A stretch of DNA of 10,326 bases from Rodentolepis nana (taxonomy: Eukaryota > Platyhelminthes > Cestoda > Cyclophyllidea > Hymenolepididae). Position numbers and translations under genes: made by a program. The stretch lies in assembly GCA_900617975.1 (NCBI GenBank), contig UZAE01002099.1:1-10326 (forward strand). Reading direction: 5' to 3'. Below the pieces are notes generated by a model. That model was not told the DNA's origin, did no database searches, and saw only the letters and a program-made list of their open reading frames with translations. Each line of letters begins with the position of its first letter. Positions within the stretch are counted from its first letter, which is position 1. Shown piece by piece: positions 1 through 8,700 of the stretch.

Positions 1-593
1 CGGTGTCGTTTGTTGTCCTTTCCTTTCCCACCTTTATCTTCGTCCTTCTCTTTCTTGTCACCTTCTTCCTCCTTCTTCTCGGTCACACCTTCTTCAATCA
101 TTCCATCAGTCACTTCTTCCTCAATATCCACCTCTTCGGTAATGCCTTCCTCAACCACTTCACCTTCGATTGCTTCTTCGATCTCCACCTCTTCGGTGAC
201 ACCAACCTCAATCATTCCATCAGTCACTTCTACCTCTATATCTACCTCTTCAGTAATGCTTTCTTCAACCACTTCCTCAACGACTGCTTCTTCGATCTCG
301 ACCTCTTCGGTGACATCTTCCATCATTTCATCAGTCACTTCTTTCTCTTTATCCACCTCTTCGGTAACGCCTTTAGTACCTTCATCATTGACTGCACCTT
401 CCATCTCCTTCTCTTCAGTGACACCTTCTTCCATCACTTCATCAGTAACTTCTCCCTCTCTATTCTCTTCAGCATAAAATTCGTGTTTTCCAATCAGGTT
501 AGAAGGAGTATCATATCCACTGAGTGGTTGAGTGAGAGCGCAGGCAAGGAGAGTGGAGATACAGATGAGAACGAGAGTCTTCTTTGTCATCAT
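1..593 (-). CDS. Secreted glutamate-rich repeat protein, 3' end outside window
   Basis: The minus-strand frame opens with tandem ATGs at 593 and 590, with A at -3, and stays open for 197 codons to the window edge, so the C-terminus is missing. Residues 1-21 form a classic signal peptide: two Met, Thr-Lys-Lys, a hydrophobic core (LVLICISTLL) and ACA as a likely cleavage site. Residues 22-56 are a short linker. From residue 57 come three units of 37-38 residues, each made of two related halves starting VTEEVEIE and ITEEVDIE, and most units end EVTDGMIE. The visible C-terminus changes to a Lys/Glu/Asp/Gly-rich stretch (EKKEEEGDKKEKDEDKGGKG). The protein would be strongly acidic, secreted and probably disordered or extended-helical. 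I do not recognise a family and assign no function. A TATA box lies about 40 bases upstream of the ATG and no intron is needed. The opposite strand is also open here, but only because of the repetitive GAA/GAG codons. Confidence 0.8.
   Translation of the reverse strand, partial: MMTKKTLVLICISTLLACALTQPLSGYDTPSNLIGKHEFYAEENREGEVTDEVMEEGVTEEKEMEGAVNDEGTKGVTEEVDKEKEVTDEMMEDVTEEVEIEEAVVEEVVEESITEEVDIEVEVTDGMIEVGVTEEVEIEEAIEGEVVEEGITEEVDIEEEVTDGMIEEGVTEKKEEEGDKKEKDEDKGGKGKDNKRH
90..425 (-). repeat. In-frame tandem repeat, three units of 111-114 bp
   Basis: The units run 425-315 (37 codons), 314-204 (37 codons) and 203-90 (38 codons). A degenerate fourth start at 89-81 (GVTEKKE) leads into the Lys-rich tail. 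Units two and three are the most alike. Unit one has diverged and carries Lys and Asn substitutions. Each unit is itself two half-units of roughly 57 bases built around TEEV(E/D)IE, which suggests an old duplication of the half-unit followed by later duplication of the pair. Confidence 0.8.
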
Positions 594-632
594 TGTGCTT
601 GCTTGGTTTGATGATTCTCCCAACTGGCTCCC

Positions 633-640
633 CTTTTATA
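633..640 (-). promoter_or_regulatory. TATA box of the secreted Glu-rich gene
   Basis: Read on the minus strand the site is TATAAAAG, followed by GGGAGCC. It lies 40 bases upstream of the first ATG at 593. With the usual TATA-to-start spacing of about 30 bases, transcription would begin near 603-610 and give a leader of only about 10-17 bases. The motif and spacing are seen directly; the start site is inferred. Confidence 0.65.
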
Positions 641-968
641 CCCTCCTCCTCATGTAACACCACATAGTACTCCTATCCTTCACCTACAGATTTCGAAAAT
701 AATTGGTTATCCCTAACAAATTCGTCATCTGATTTATAGTACATCCATTCCATGCTTCCGAATCATCAGGTCCCTTGGAGACTTATCAGGTTAACATTTA
801 TTGAATAACAAATGCTTGTTAAATATTCACTCATTATTGGCACTTATCTTAATCATTGAAGTATCTATTTTACAAATCCAGTAGTTTCATGTAATATTGT
901 GCCGAGCAAGTTGAAAAAATTAATTTTTTTGGTAATTTCGGCCTGGTTCAACTTTAATAAAATACTCT

Positions 969-1202
969 CCTACAACCAGTTTCTCCAGACACCTCCTCCA
1001 TCCACACACAACTGCTTTTATCAACTTTCATTTCCAACCTCTCAACTGCACACCACTTTTGTGTCTTGCTAGGTCTTTTCACTTTAAAGCACTTTCCTTA
1101 CTGTTTCACTTCGTATTCCCCATATTCCCAGCAACCCATGAAGTCATAGAAGAAACCTTCTCGAAATTCTTCAACCTGCTCGGACTTATTCTTCATTCCT
1201 CC
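969..1202 (+). repeat. Diverged dispersed repeat, copy A
   Basis: This stretch aligns with 1740-1994 in the same orientation over its whole length. Shared blocks include CTCCAGACACC, ATCTCAACTG/CCTCTCAACTG, GTCTT(G/A)CTAGG, TTTAAGCACT/TTAAAGCACT, TTCACTTCG, TCTCGAAAT and the shared end CATTCCTCC. By eye the identity is roughly three quarters with small gaps. It is pyrimidine-rich on the plus strand. I do not recognise the family. There are no open frames common to both copies, no obvious tail and no target-site duplication, so it is an old repeat or a segmental duplication. Confidence 0.7.
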
Positions 1203-1432
1203 TCTGCGTTGTCACAGTAATGATAGCAATACCCGCCTTATCATAACGACACATAAATAAACAGTAGAATCGGGATTGAAATGTCTTTAATATACTTAAG
1301 GCATGTAAATCACAAATATACGACACTATACTAAACATACTGTGTGGAAGAATAAGCACACAGAAATATACTCTCGGAAAAAATGGAATATATGGAAAAT
1401 AGTTTGAGGTTGAGACATAAAAATATGCTAAA

Positions 1433-1616
1433 ATGGAGAACCAGGCCGAACTGATAGATGATGATGGCTGCACTGACGCTGTCGGAATCGATGCTCGTGG
1501 AGGGTGAGCATAAGAAGCTCACAGGCTACCAGAGGATCAATCGATGGCTTCGATGGAAGACGCTCTAGATTCAGCTCCAGGCTGAAAGACAAATTTAGAG
1601 GAATTAAAAACAAGGT
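1433..1616 (+). other. Short coding-like island, unresolved
   Basis: This stretch is richer in G and C than its AT-rich surroundings and shows splice-like signals on the plus strand: GTGAGC at 1504 and AAG|GTACAA at 1614. One frame starts at 1433 (MENQAELIDDDG) and ends after 24 codons. A second starts at 1464 (MAALTLSESMLVEGEHKK) and ends after 34 codons. A third is open over about 1477-1613 and includes SRFSSRLKDKFRGIKNK up to the donor-like site. No single frame or splice model joins these, and no partner exon is visible, so it may be a decayed or partial gene. Confidence is low. Confidence 0.2.
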
Positions 1617-1739
1617 ACAAAATACAAATGTAAACTCCCAATTAGTACTCAGACCCTAAATGTGGTCAACAAGTTAGCAAATATTCTGGTGGCCACTTTT
1701 ACCATCCCCTCCAACCGGCTCCCTTTTCTCCTAGTACTA

Positions 1740-1994
1740 CTATCCATTCCCTGCAATCAGCTCCTCCAGACACCTTCTCCATTCACATACGACTGCTTCT
1801 ATTAACTCTCATGTCCAACATCTCAACTGTACTCTACTTTTATGGCCTTCACTATGTCTTACTAGGCTCTTTCACCTTTAAGCACTGCTCCCAGTGTTCA
1901 CTTCGCTTTCTACGTATTCCAAGCAACTTTTGTAGCCATAGAAGGAACCATCTCGAAATCCTTCAATTCCCTCTGACTTATTTTGCATTCCTCC
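1740..1994 (+). repeat. Diverged dispersed repeat, copy B
   Basis: This is the second copy of the repeat at 969-1202, about 540 bases away and in direct orientation. The two copies share many blocks of 8-12 bases in the same order with small indels. Just left of it, 1711-1755 resembles the proximal promoter of the secreted gene (CCAAYYGGCTCCC followed by TAGTACT, one variable base, CTATCC). This may mean the copy was duplicated together with upstream DNA of that gene family. Confidence 0.65.
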
Positions 1995-2515
1995 AAGCTA
2001 TCACTTTGACTCTTAGCGGTCCACTCAAAGTACTTTATCTCCCACTGTCCTCTTAACTTTGAGATGTCTCACTTTAAAGTTGTTCTTTTTGACACACACA
2101 ACGAAAGGACTTATTGCCACTCGATTGCATCCAGAATGACCTCCAAAGATGCACTTTGAAAACTGATTGGCATCTATGCACTTAGAATGCTTCAACCATA
2201 GTTCAAACTTCAAACCACTCGATCTTCAAGTCTCCCAATTACGAGCACATACTGGAACGTCCACTTTTCCTCACTTTTAAGGTGAAATAGGGTAGATTGT
2301 TGCTGGTCTATTTGAATAACACATCAAGCATTCGAGTTATAGTTGTAGTAAAAAAAGTATCACTAAAGTTGACTTCTATTCCTTTACCCTACTGCAACTA
2401 CGCAATATATTAAAATCTGATCTAGTCAAAATGCGTTCTCAAAAGATCTTTTGGGGATACACTGCAATGCGTTCTACTTATATCAACTCCCATCGCCAAT
2501 ACATAAGGAACAAAT

Positions 2516-2767
2516 TCATCGGATAACATACTCGACACGTCGTAGAAGAAATTCACGTCTGCTACTAGTTACTTTGTAATTCCGAATGAGAGCTGTGACT
2601 TCCGCTCGAACAGGATTTCTCGACAGAGTCGCTGACCAAAGACGACGAACTGAAGGTAGGAGAAGTTCTATCTGACGAATGAAGTGGGTGGGAATCTCAA
2701 AATCGGGCCGAAGAGCAATGCAGAGCTTGGCTAGAAGAGCTGCAGTTCGAGCAAAGAGACGGACGCT
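2516..2767 (-). CDS. ASPM: ASPM-like terminal exon with stop codon
   Basis: A pyrimidine-rich tract ending CTTTCTTTAG precedes 2767. The frame is then open for 83 codons to TGA at 2518-2516. The protein is helical-looking and Leu/Arg-rich (RLFARTAALLAKLCIALRP and FIRQIELLLPSVRRLW), continuing the style of the preceding exon, and it contains no Met. Total coding length becomes divisible by three when it is joined. A GTAACT inside the exon near 2570 could be a further donor, so the exact end is not certain. Confidence 0.6.
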   Translation of the reverse strand, partial: SVRLFARTAALLAKLCIALRPDFEIPTHFIRQIELLLPSVRRLWSATLSRNPVRAEVTALIRNYKVTSSRREFLLRRVEYVIR

Positions 2768-5700
2768 CTAAAGAAAGCAAGCAACAAAAGAAAAAAATAG
2801 TGCTTTGACTCTAATTAAGGCAAAAAAGGGGAGTTTTGGTCTTTCAACACACACAGGTTGGGTATATTTTTAACCAATGAGAGGCATTTGAACAACTGCA
2901 TAAAGAGCTATTGTTATCTTGATCGAAAAGATTGAAATTATCTGACACCTCTGCTTAAAGTCGGCTCCGGCCTAATTAAAAATGCTCCCTCACTTGAAAT
3001 CCATTGTAATTGGATTCAATGTTAATGAGACGGGGTGTGCGATAGACTTACCTCCACGTGGTGCACCCTGGGAAACGTATATTCATACGGCAAAAAAGTC
3101 TATCAATGGGCAGTTGACTTCTGACTTCAAACTGCCATGATCCCACTGTATGCCATATTCGACTACTTCCACAATACTCACCTCACCTTTTTTCTACCTT
3201 CGCCTTTGAAGCACTCTTCTGTTCCCCCCTCTCGACTTTTTCCACTTTGATGTTCCTTCTCCTCTGTGAAGCCTGAAGTCAACTAAAGGGCTAATGATAA
3301 CTATCAGAACGTCTGCCATTTGATATAAATAAATAAATGTTAATGAGACAACTCCCGACTACGATTTTGCTTCAATAATCCACGTGCATTCCTTTACAAT
3401 TCATTTGGCTTGCTTATCTAGAAACACTATCGGAACAGCTACTTCAACTGACTCAACCGACACACACTAATCTTTCACGAGAGAAGCCCAATTCTGTTTT
3501 GGTATAAACGCACAAAACACAGTCCAGTAAAGTATTCAGCAAAAGTGTCAAGTATAATGCTGCATCACAAACCCCAGTTCCTATTCTGCTTCTTGAGAGT
3601 CGCTGCAAGCAGATAAAAAGAAACTCCACAATGGACTTCGAATTAATAGAGTCCCCAGAGTTGGTGGTGCTCCCGAATTCCGCAGAATCGCACTCATGCT
3701 GTTGCCACCATATATTGTGAAAAGAAGTTGAGGAGTCGAGTCTCCGGTGGTCAACGTTATTGACAAGATTGAGCATCACGGAGACGGCTGCCAAGGCGAC
3801 CTCCTCATCGGCGACAGATCTATTGCAGAGGTGGAGGAGACGAAGGAGAACGTGTGGAAGATACTCATTATGGCCGCAAGGAGTTGAGGAAGAGGGCACT
3901 GTGAGAAGCCAAGTACAAACTTCCCTGGAGAGACGAGTTGCAGTTTCTTTAAACGGAAAATAATAAAGAATTAGAATGCGCTTACGGTGGCTTTTTAAGT
4001 TAATAAAGTTTTCCCAGTATTATGTCCAAGATGGTCTCCCTGCTGATAAATATAACAATTAACGCATTGAGTTCAATTAATAATCTTTCCGACTTTCACT
4101 CGAAATGAATTAGAGCCCCTTATCACCCATCGAAGGATGGCCAAAAGTCCATCCCACTCAGCGCTAGAAAGTGAAATTTCTAGAGTTAAAGTGGGTGACT
4201 ATGAAGTACGCAAAAACCTTGACGCACATAAATTAAAAGCTTTGATTAATTGAAAAGAAGGGAGCAAACTGCCAAACTCAAACAGGACCAGTTATTTCAT
4301 CTTCAAAAAATAAATTGAGACTTAGGAATGCATCGTCACGACCTACGATTGACTTTTCTCACGACAAACTAAGATGTACACAGTAGAGTAAACTGGGGGC
4401 TGACTAAACCCCAACCAATAAAAAAGAGAGAAGCGCTTTAAAGTTTCTCACAAAAAACCCGAACGTTTTGATTTCCTATCGATTCATTAAAATTGATACG
4501 GAAACGTGCATTTTTGCAAGTTAACACACATTAAACCAGTTAACAGCATCAAGAGTACAAAACAAGACACTCACCGAGGTGACCAAGAGCATCCAACACA
4601 CTGGTTACAGAAGTGTAGCGCAGTAAATTTGCTAACGCACGTTGCGCTCTGACACCTAGGCGGTTCTGAGGCTGCTCTTTGGCCTGCTTGCTCGCCACAC
4701 TCAGGCGTTTTCGCAAAGCTGCAGCACAAACTGAAGTCGCCTTGGCAACCGAGGAACGAGCCTTATAGCCACGCCATGCAGCTTGGATGACGAGAGCTGC
4801 CCTACGGCGGTGGTATAACCAAATTCGAAGACGTGAAGCCCGCCAGCTGCGTTGAATTAGTATCGCGGCCTGTCACAAAGACAATCATTTTAATAAGAGG
4901 GTGCTTCAAAAATTGGCACCAAACAGTTACGCATTAATTCACCATAGTATTCAGACTAATAAAGTGCTAACAATTTTTGGCAACACCCTAAAACAGTTCG
5001 ATTCAGCAAAATAGTTGTTAAAAGATTCATCGTTGGTAAGTTGGTGGCCAAGCTTCCACAAATGGTATTTATACACTTTATTCATAACAACAGATTTGGA
5101 AAAGGAGGAGGGGGGGGGGGGGAATATTTCCTATAAATGCACTTGGAGGGGGAAAATTCCAACCAATCAGACGGAGGAGACGGCAATTCATGAATGGACT
5201 TATTTTCAACTGCAAGTGCCCTTAAGTTAATTTAGTGAGATGACTTCCACACAGACGATTCGACTTATTTCTTGGAATTACTCCTTATTTCCAAAATAGG
5301 TTAGACCACATAAGACTATCAAGGCGACGATATTGAAAGAAGTATTTTAAATTGTTTGTTAAATGAGAGCAGTTAAAGCGCAGTCTTTCTTAATGCCGAG
5401 CTCCGAATGCTTAGGAAACCAAGACCAAATATTAGAAACCATACTCATCATAGCTATTAATCATAAAAGGCTCGGCTGTACATCAGGTGAGTAGTGCGTA
5501 CCTGTTCTTCCATTTCCAATCTTCGTCTCTGGCAATAGGCTTTCCAAGCACGCTGGATGATGCGAGCAGCATTAGTCTGCTTTGAAACAAAAAAATAGCA
5601 ATTAATACCGACCTACTGATACATTTATAAGTAGCCTCGACATAACATTTAATAAACTGACCTGAACGATTGAGCGTTCTTTGAGCTCTTTTCTTTGTTT

Positions 5701-8700
5701 ATATAATCTCCAAGCCCTTTGAATGGTACTCACGGCACTGTTCTTCCTGTGAGCCTATTTGAAAGGAAAATGAGATATTAGACGACGCTACTTGAATGCG
5801 ATATCACTAGTCACCGGTGTGTTAATAAACTTGAATTCTAGCACGCTCCTTAAGCCGTTTTCGAGGGTAAAAACGCCTCAAACATGTCTGAGTAGTCACA
5901 ACTGTGGCAATATGTCGCTTCGTCAGCTGTAATAAGGACACTAAGCACTAGTGTTGGCATTAATTCTGAGTGGGTCCAGCACTCTGCCCATTGGTTATTA
6001 AGAACAGCCCCACAGGCCTCCAATCTGACAGTCCATAAGCTCGGAATATGATGGGCAAGTAACTAAACTTCCGAAAGTTATGCCATAGCGTAGTCCTTAG
6101 CCAAGACCTGAAGAATCTGAAATCTCCCCTTTAAATCAGACTGTTCGGAATTCGATGTTGGCTCACTTCTCCTCATATCTCCACCAATACTTGTATTAAG
6201 ATGCTTCCCAATGATCGTTTAGTTTTATTTTTGTCATGAGGGGGTGCGTGATAGACTTAGCTCCACGTGGTGCACCCTGGGCAACGTATACTCAAACGGC
6301 AAAAAAGTCTATTAACTGGCGATTGACTTCTGGCGCAGTCCTCATCCTACCTTTTCTCTGCCTTCATGTCTGTCTCTTTACATCTGTAAATCACTCTTCT
6401 GTTCACCACCCCTCGACTTTCTGTCACATTGTTGTTCCTTCCCTCTGTGAAGCCCGAAGTCAACTAAAGGGCTAATGATAACTATCAAAACGCCTGCCAT
6501 TTGAATTAAATAAATAAATTTTTGTCATGAGCAATAGCAACAATAGAGGAGCAAGCCAATTTTAGTGATAAATAATAGTTGATTGGACAATCAAACGCGA
6601 TAATTAATACTGGTCAATGGATGATGGTCGTGTTACTTCTTCATATCAAATTATCTGGATGAATAATACGAAGAATGAATTTGTTCGACTATGCAAAATA
6701 GAATATAGGGGTGAAAAGCGGAAGATGCGTTATCCTAATCACCCCCCACCCCCACCCCCACCCCTTCCTACAGACGTCCAACTTCGTAAAGGAAAAGGGG
6801 AATTTATTGCAAGCACAAAAACCGTATCACTCTGTGGTGGTGATTGAAATGCACATGAGGTAAACAAGGAATGTGTGAAAGAAAGAGAATGTATACACGT
6901 CCTATCAATTAGGAGAGAATCACCTCTTATAGGGGACGCTTGAGCGTATTAATGAAGCCCTGAAGGGTAGAGGTAAGAAAAATACAACGGGAAAAAGTAA
7001 TTTCAAGCAGCTCTCTTTCTCCCAGGGCACATCAGATTTGGGCATTTAACAGTCAGCCCCCCCCCCCCCTCCACTTGTTTACTACTGCTCTAATTAACCA
7101 ATGAAATGAGTCATCATTAGTTTCGATCTTATAAAAGCCTTCACTTTAACACAGAAATACTTGATTGAGCAGGTGTGAGGATAAAAGAAATGTAAGCGTG
7201 TTGACTCACCACCAATTCTCTATTTCTGGCAACAGCAGCGTCAATTCGTTTCCTTAGCAAACACACCCGCCACCAATGTTGCATTTTATAAGCAGCAGCA
7301 GTAGCCTCGCGCCTACGAGACAGAAAGGTTCGGACATGTCGTTGGATAACAATGGCTGCTTGAATCCTCTGCAAAAAAAAAACAAAGTTAACAAGCACTT
7401 CAAAAAAGTTAAAGAAACACTTTAACAAAATCATAAAACCGTCATTAAATTATGTTGAACCAAACAAGCCCTTACGGTAGTCTGTAATGATAATAATTTC
7501 TGTCGTCTTCTCTCCATCAAAGTACTACGCCACCAAGATTGGATGACAATTGCAGAATGGCGCTGAAGAAGGAAGACACGACGCTGTTGAATACTGCGCC
7601 ACCAGCATTGAATGATGACAACAGAACGCTCCTTTGCAAGTCTCTGAGCTAGAGCTCTACGAACAAGAATCTGTCTCCAGAACGCTTGTAGAACTACCAC
7701 CTTTTCTCGAATTTCCAGGAAGCTATAACAATTAAAGAGTTATTGGTATTGGTCTTAGTTGCAATCGATAGGTCGTGCTTTCATTTCAGAAGAGACAAAT
7801 AGGGAAGGAATGCCACACAAATCAATCTCGAAGATAACGAAGATAGAAGGTGGACCCTGAGGTGAAATTTCAAGTGCAACAAAATCAACTTTTCAAATTT
7901 AAAGGAAGCAAAATATCGTTGCGACACAGGGATTCCATTTAACACACACTTCGCCATGCATTTGAATTATTAATTAATCTGTCAGAAAAATGTGCTTCGC
8001 TTCAATGACCCTTTTTTTGGAAACCATTTTATACAGCACCCCCCCCCCCCCACTTGGTAGTGGAAGGAAAATAGAGATTCCAAATAGAAATTACCCGATT
8101 TTTGGCACCATCTTTGCTAGTTAGAATACACCAATGCTATTTGGCTACTTTGATAACGCGATAGGCACTGATATGTGGGCTAAATAACGACTATTAGTAG
8201 CTCAGGAACAGACTCCGAATTCCCAAAACCATTGTAAACTACAAAATTCCATCTTAATAAACAAGCAACAATAACAGACATTACACAAGACTTAAGTGAG
8301 CCAATATCGAACAAAGGATGTGTTTAAATATAAAAAAACAATAAAGTTCACCAACCGTTTTCTAGCCAAATGCGCTCTCCAGGCATTTTGAATAATCAGA
8401 GCAGCCAGTCTCCTGCGTTGGGTGTTCGCAGCCTGGCGTTTTTCAATCACCTTCTTGGATAGGGAAGATTTCACATCCGATTGAACCTCAACTGCAAAGG
8501 CCTTTCTACGACGTTCTAGCAACCACGCCCGAACAGACCGTTGAATACGAATAGCAGCATTATGCTTTCTCTCATCTTCGTCAACATCGCTTTGATTATC
8601 CGCCACCGATTCAGGTGAGTAATCAATAGCTGATCGATTGGCGAAAGAGGCCAAAACGGAAATTGCGGTCATTTCCAAGTCATCAATTACTCTGTTTTCG

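Larger units (their letters stand above)
594..2515. other. Intergenic region between the two minus-strand genes
   Basis: About 1.9 kb with no convincing gene. It contains the TATA box of the left gene, two diverged direct repeat copies (969-1202 and 1740-1994), a less AT-rich coding-like island at 1433-1616, and the presumed 3' untranslated region of the ASPM-like gene just below 2516. A possible variant poly(A) signal, AATATA on the minus strand at 2411-2406, lies about 105 bases past the stop. No canonical AATAAA is visible on the minus strand there. The short open frames in this stretch have unremarkable composition and no recognisable motif. Confidence 0.6.
2768..3509 (-). other. Intron 9 of the ASPM-like gene
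   Basis: A 742-base intron between the armadillo-like exon and the terminal exon. It contains the first SINE-like copy with its ribozyme (3032-3335) and flanking duplications, in the opposite orientation to the gene. The remainder is AT-rich with no coding signal that I can see. Confidence 0.6.
4870..5501 (-). other. Intron 7 of the ASPM-like gene
   Basis: A 632-base intron containing the inverted-repeat element at 4898-4989 close to its acceptor and a 13-base G tract at 5110-5122. The plus-strand open frame around 5015-5230 has no recognisable protein character and spans the G tract, so it is treated as chance. Confidence 0.6.
5927..7209 (-). other. Intron 4 of the ASPM-like gene
   Basis: The longest intron here, 1283 bases. 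It contains SINE-like copy 2 (6241-6517), a G-quadruplex-type tract (6742-6764) and a C13 tract (7057-7069). I looked for further IQ exons on the minus strand between 6540 and 7200 and saw none. The rest is AT-rich. Confidence 0.6.

Noticed and set aside
3..611. Plus-strand open frame of 202 residues (Phe/Leu/His-rich), and a second of 155 Ser/Thr/Pro-rich residues at 10-477
   Set aside because: Both are the antisense of the Glu-rich repeat gene. GAA/GAG-rich codons read backwards give TTC/CTC and no stops. The minus frame has a signal peptide, ATG context and TATA box; the plus frames do not.
1186..1473. Minus-strand frame of 95 residues (and neighbours at 1331-1522 and 1428-1613)
   Set aside because: The composition is that of AT-rich non-coding DNA, there is no motif, no promoter or splice support was seen, and part lies in a repeat copy.
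3032..3335. SINE-like copies as tRNA-derived elements
   Set aside because: I looked for Pol III A and B boxes and a tRNA-like head and found no convincing match. The head is fully explained by the ribozyme fold.
3453..3509. Ending the ASPM-like gene in the frame that stops at 3453
   Set aside because: Possible, but a donor at 3509 joins in phase to an 83-codon open exon with a good acceptor. I prefer the spliced model and keep the exon boundary at lower confidence.
6236..6475. Plus-strand open frame over SINE-like copy 2
   Set aside because: It begins in the target-site duplication and crosses the ribozyme, and the frame is not conserved in copy 1. It is accidental.
6617..6847. Plus-strand frame of 76 residues with a Pro run
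   Set aside because: The Pro run is just the C-rich G-quadruplex tract, and the frame lies inside an intron of the opposite-strand gene with no other support.
8346..8351. Alternative donor GTGAAC for the long insert exon
   Set aside because: It would put the next exon, which has a clear IQ array, out of frame. GTTGGT at 8355 keeps the phase.
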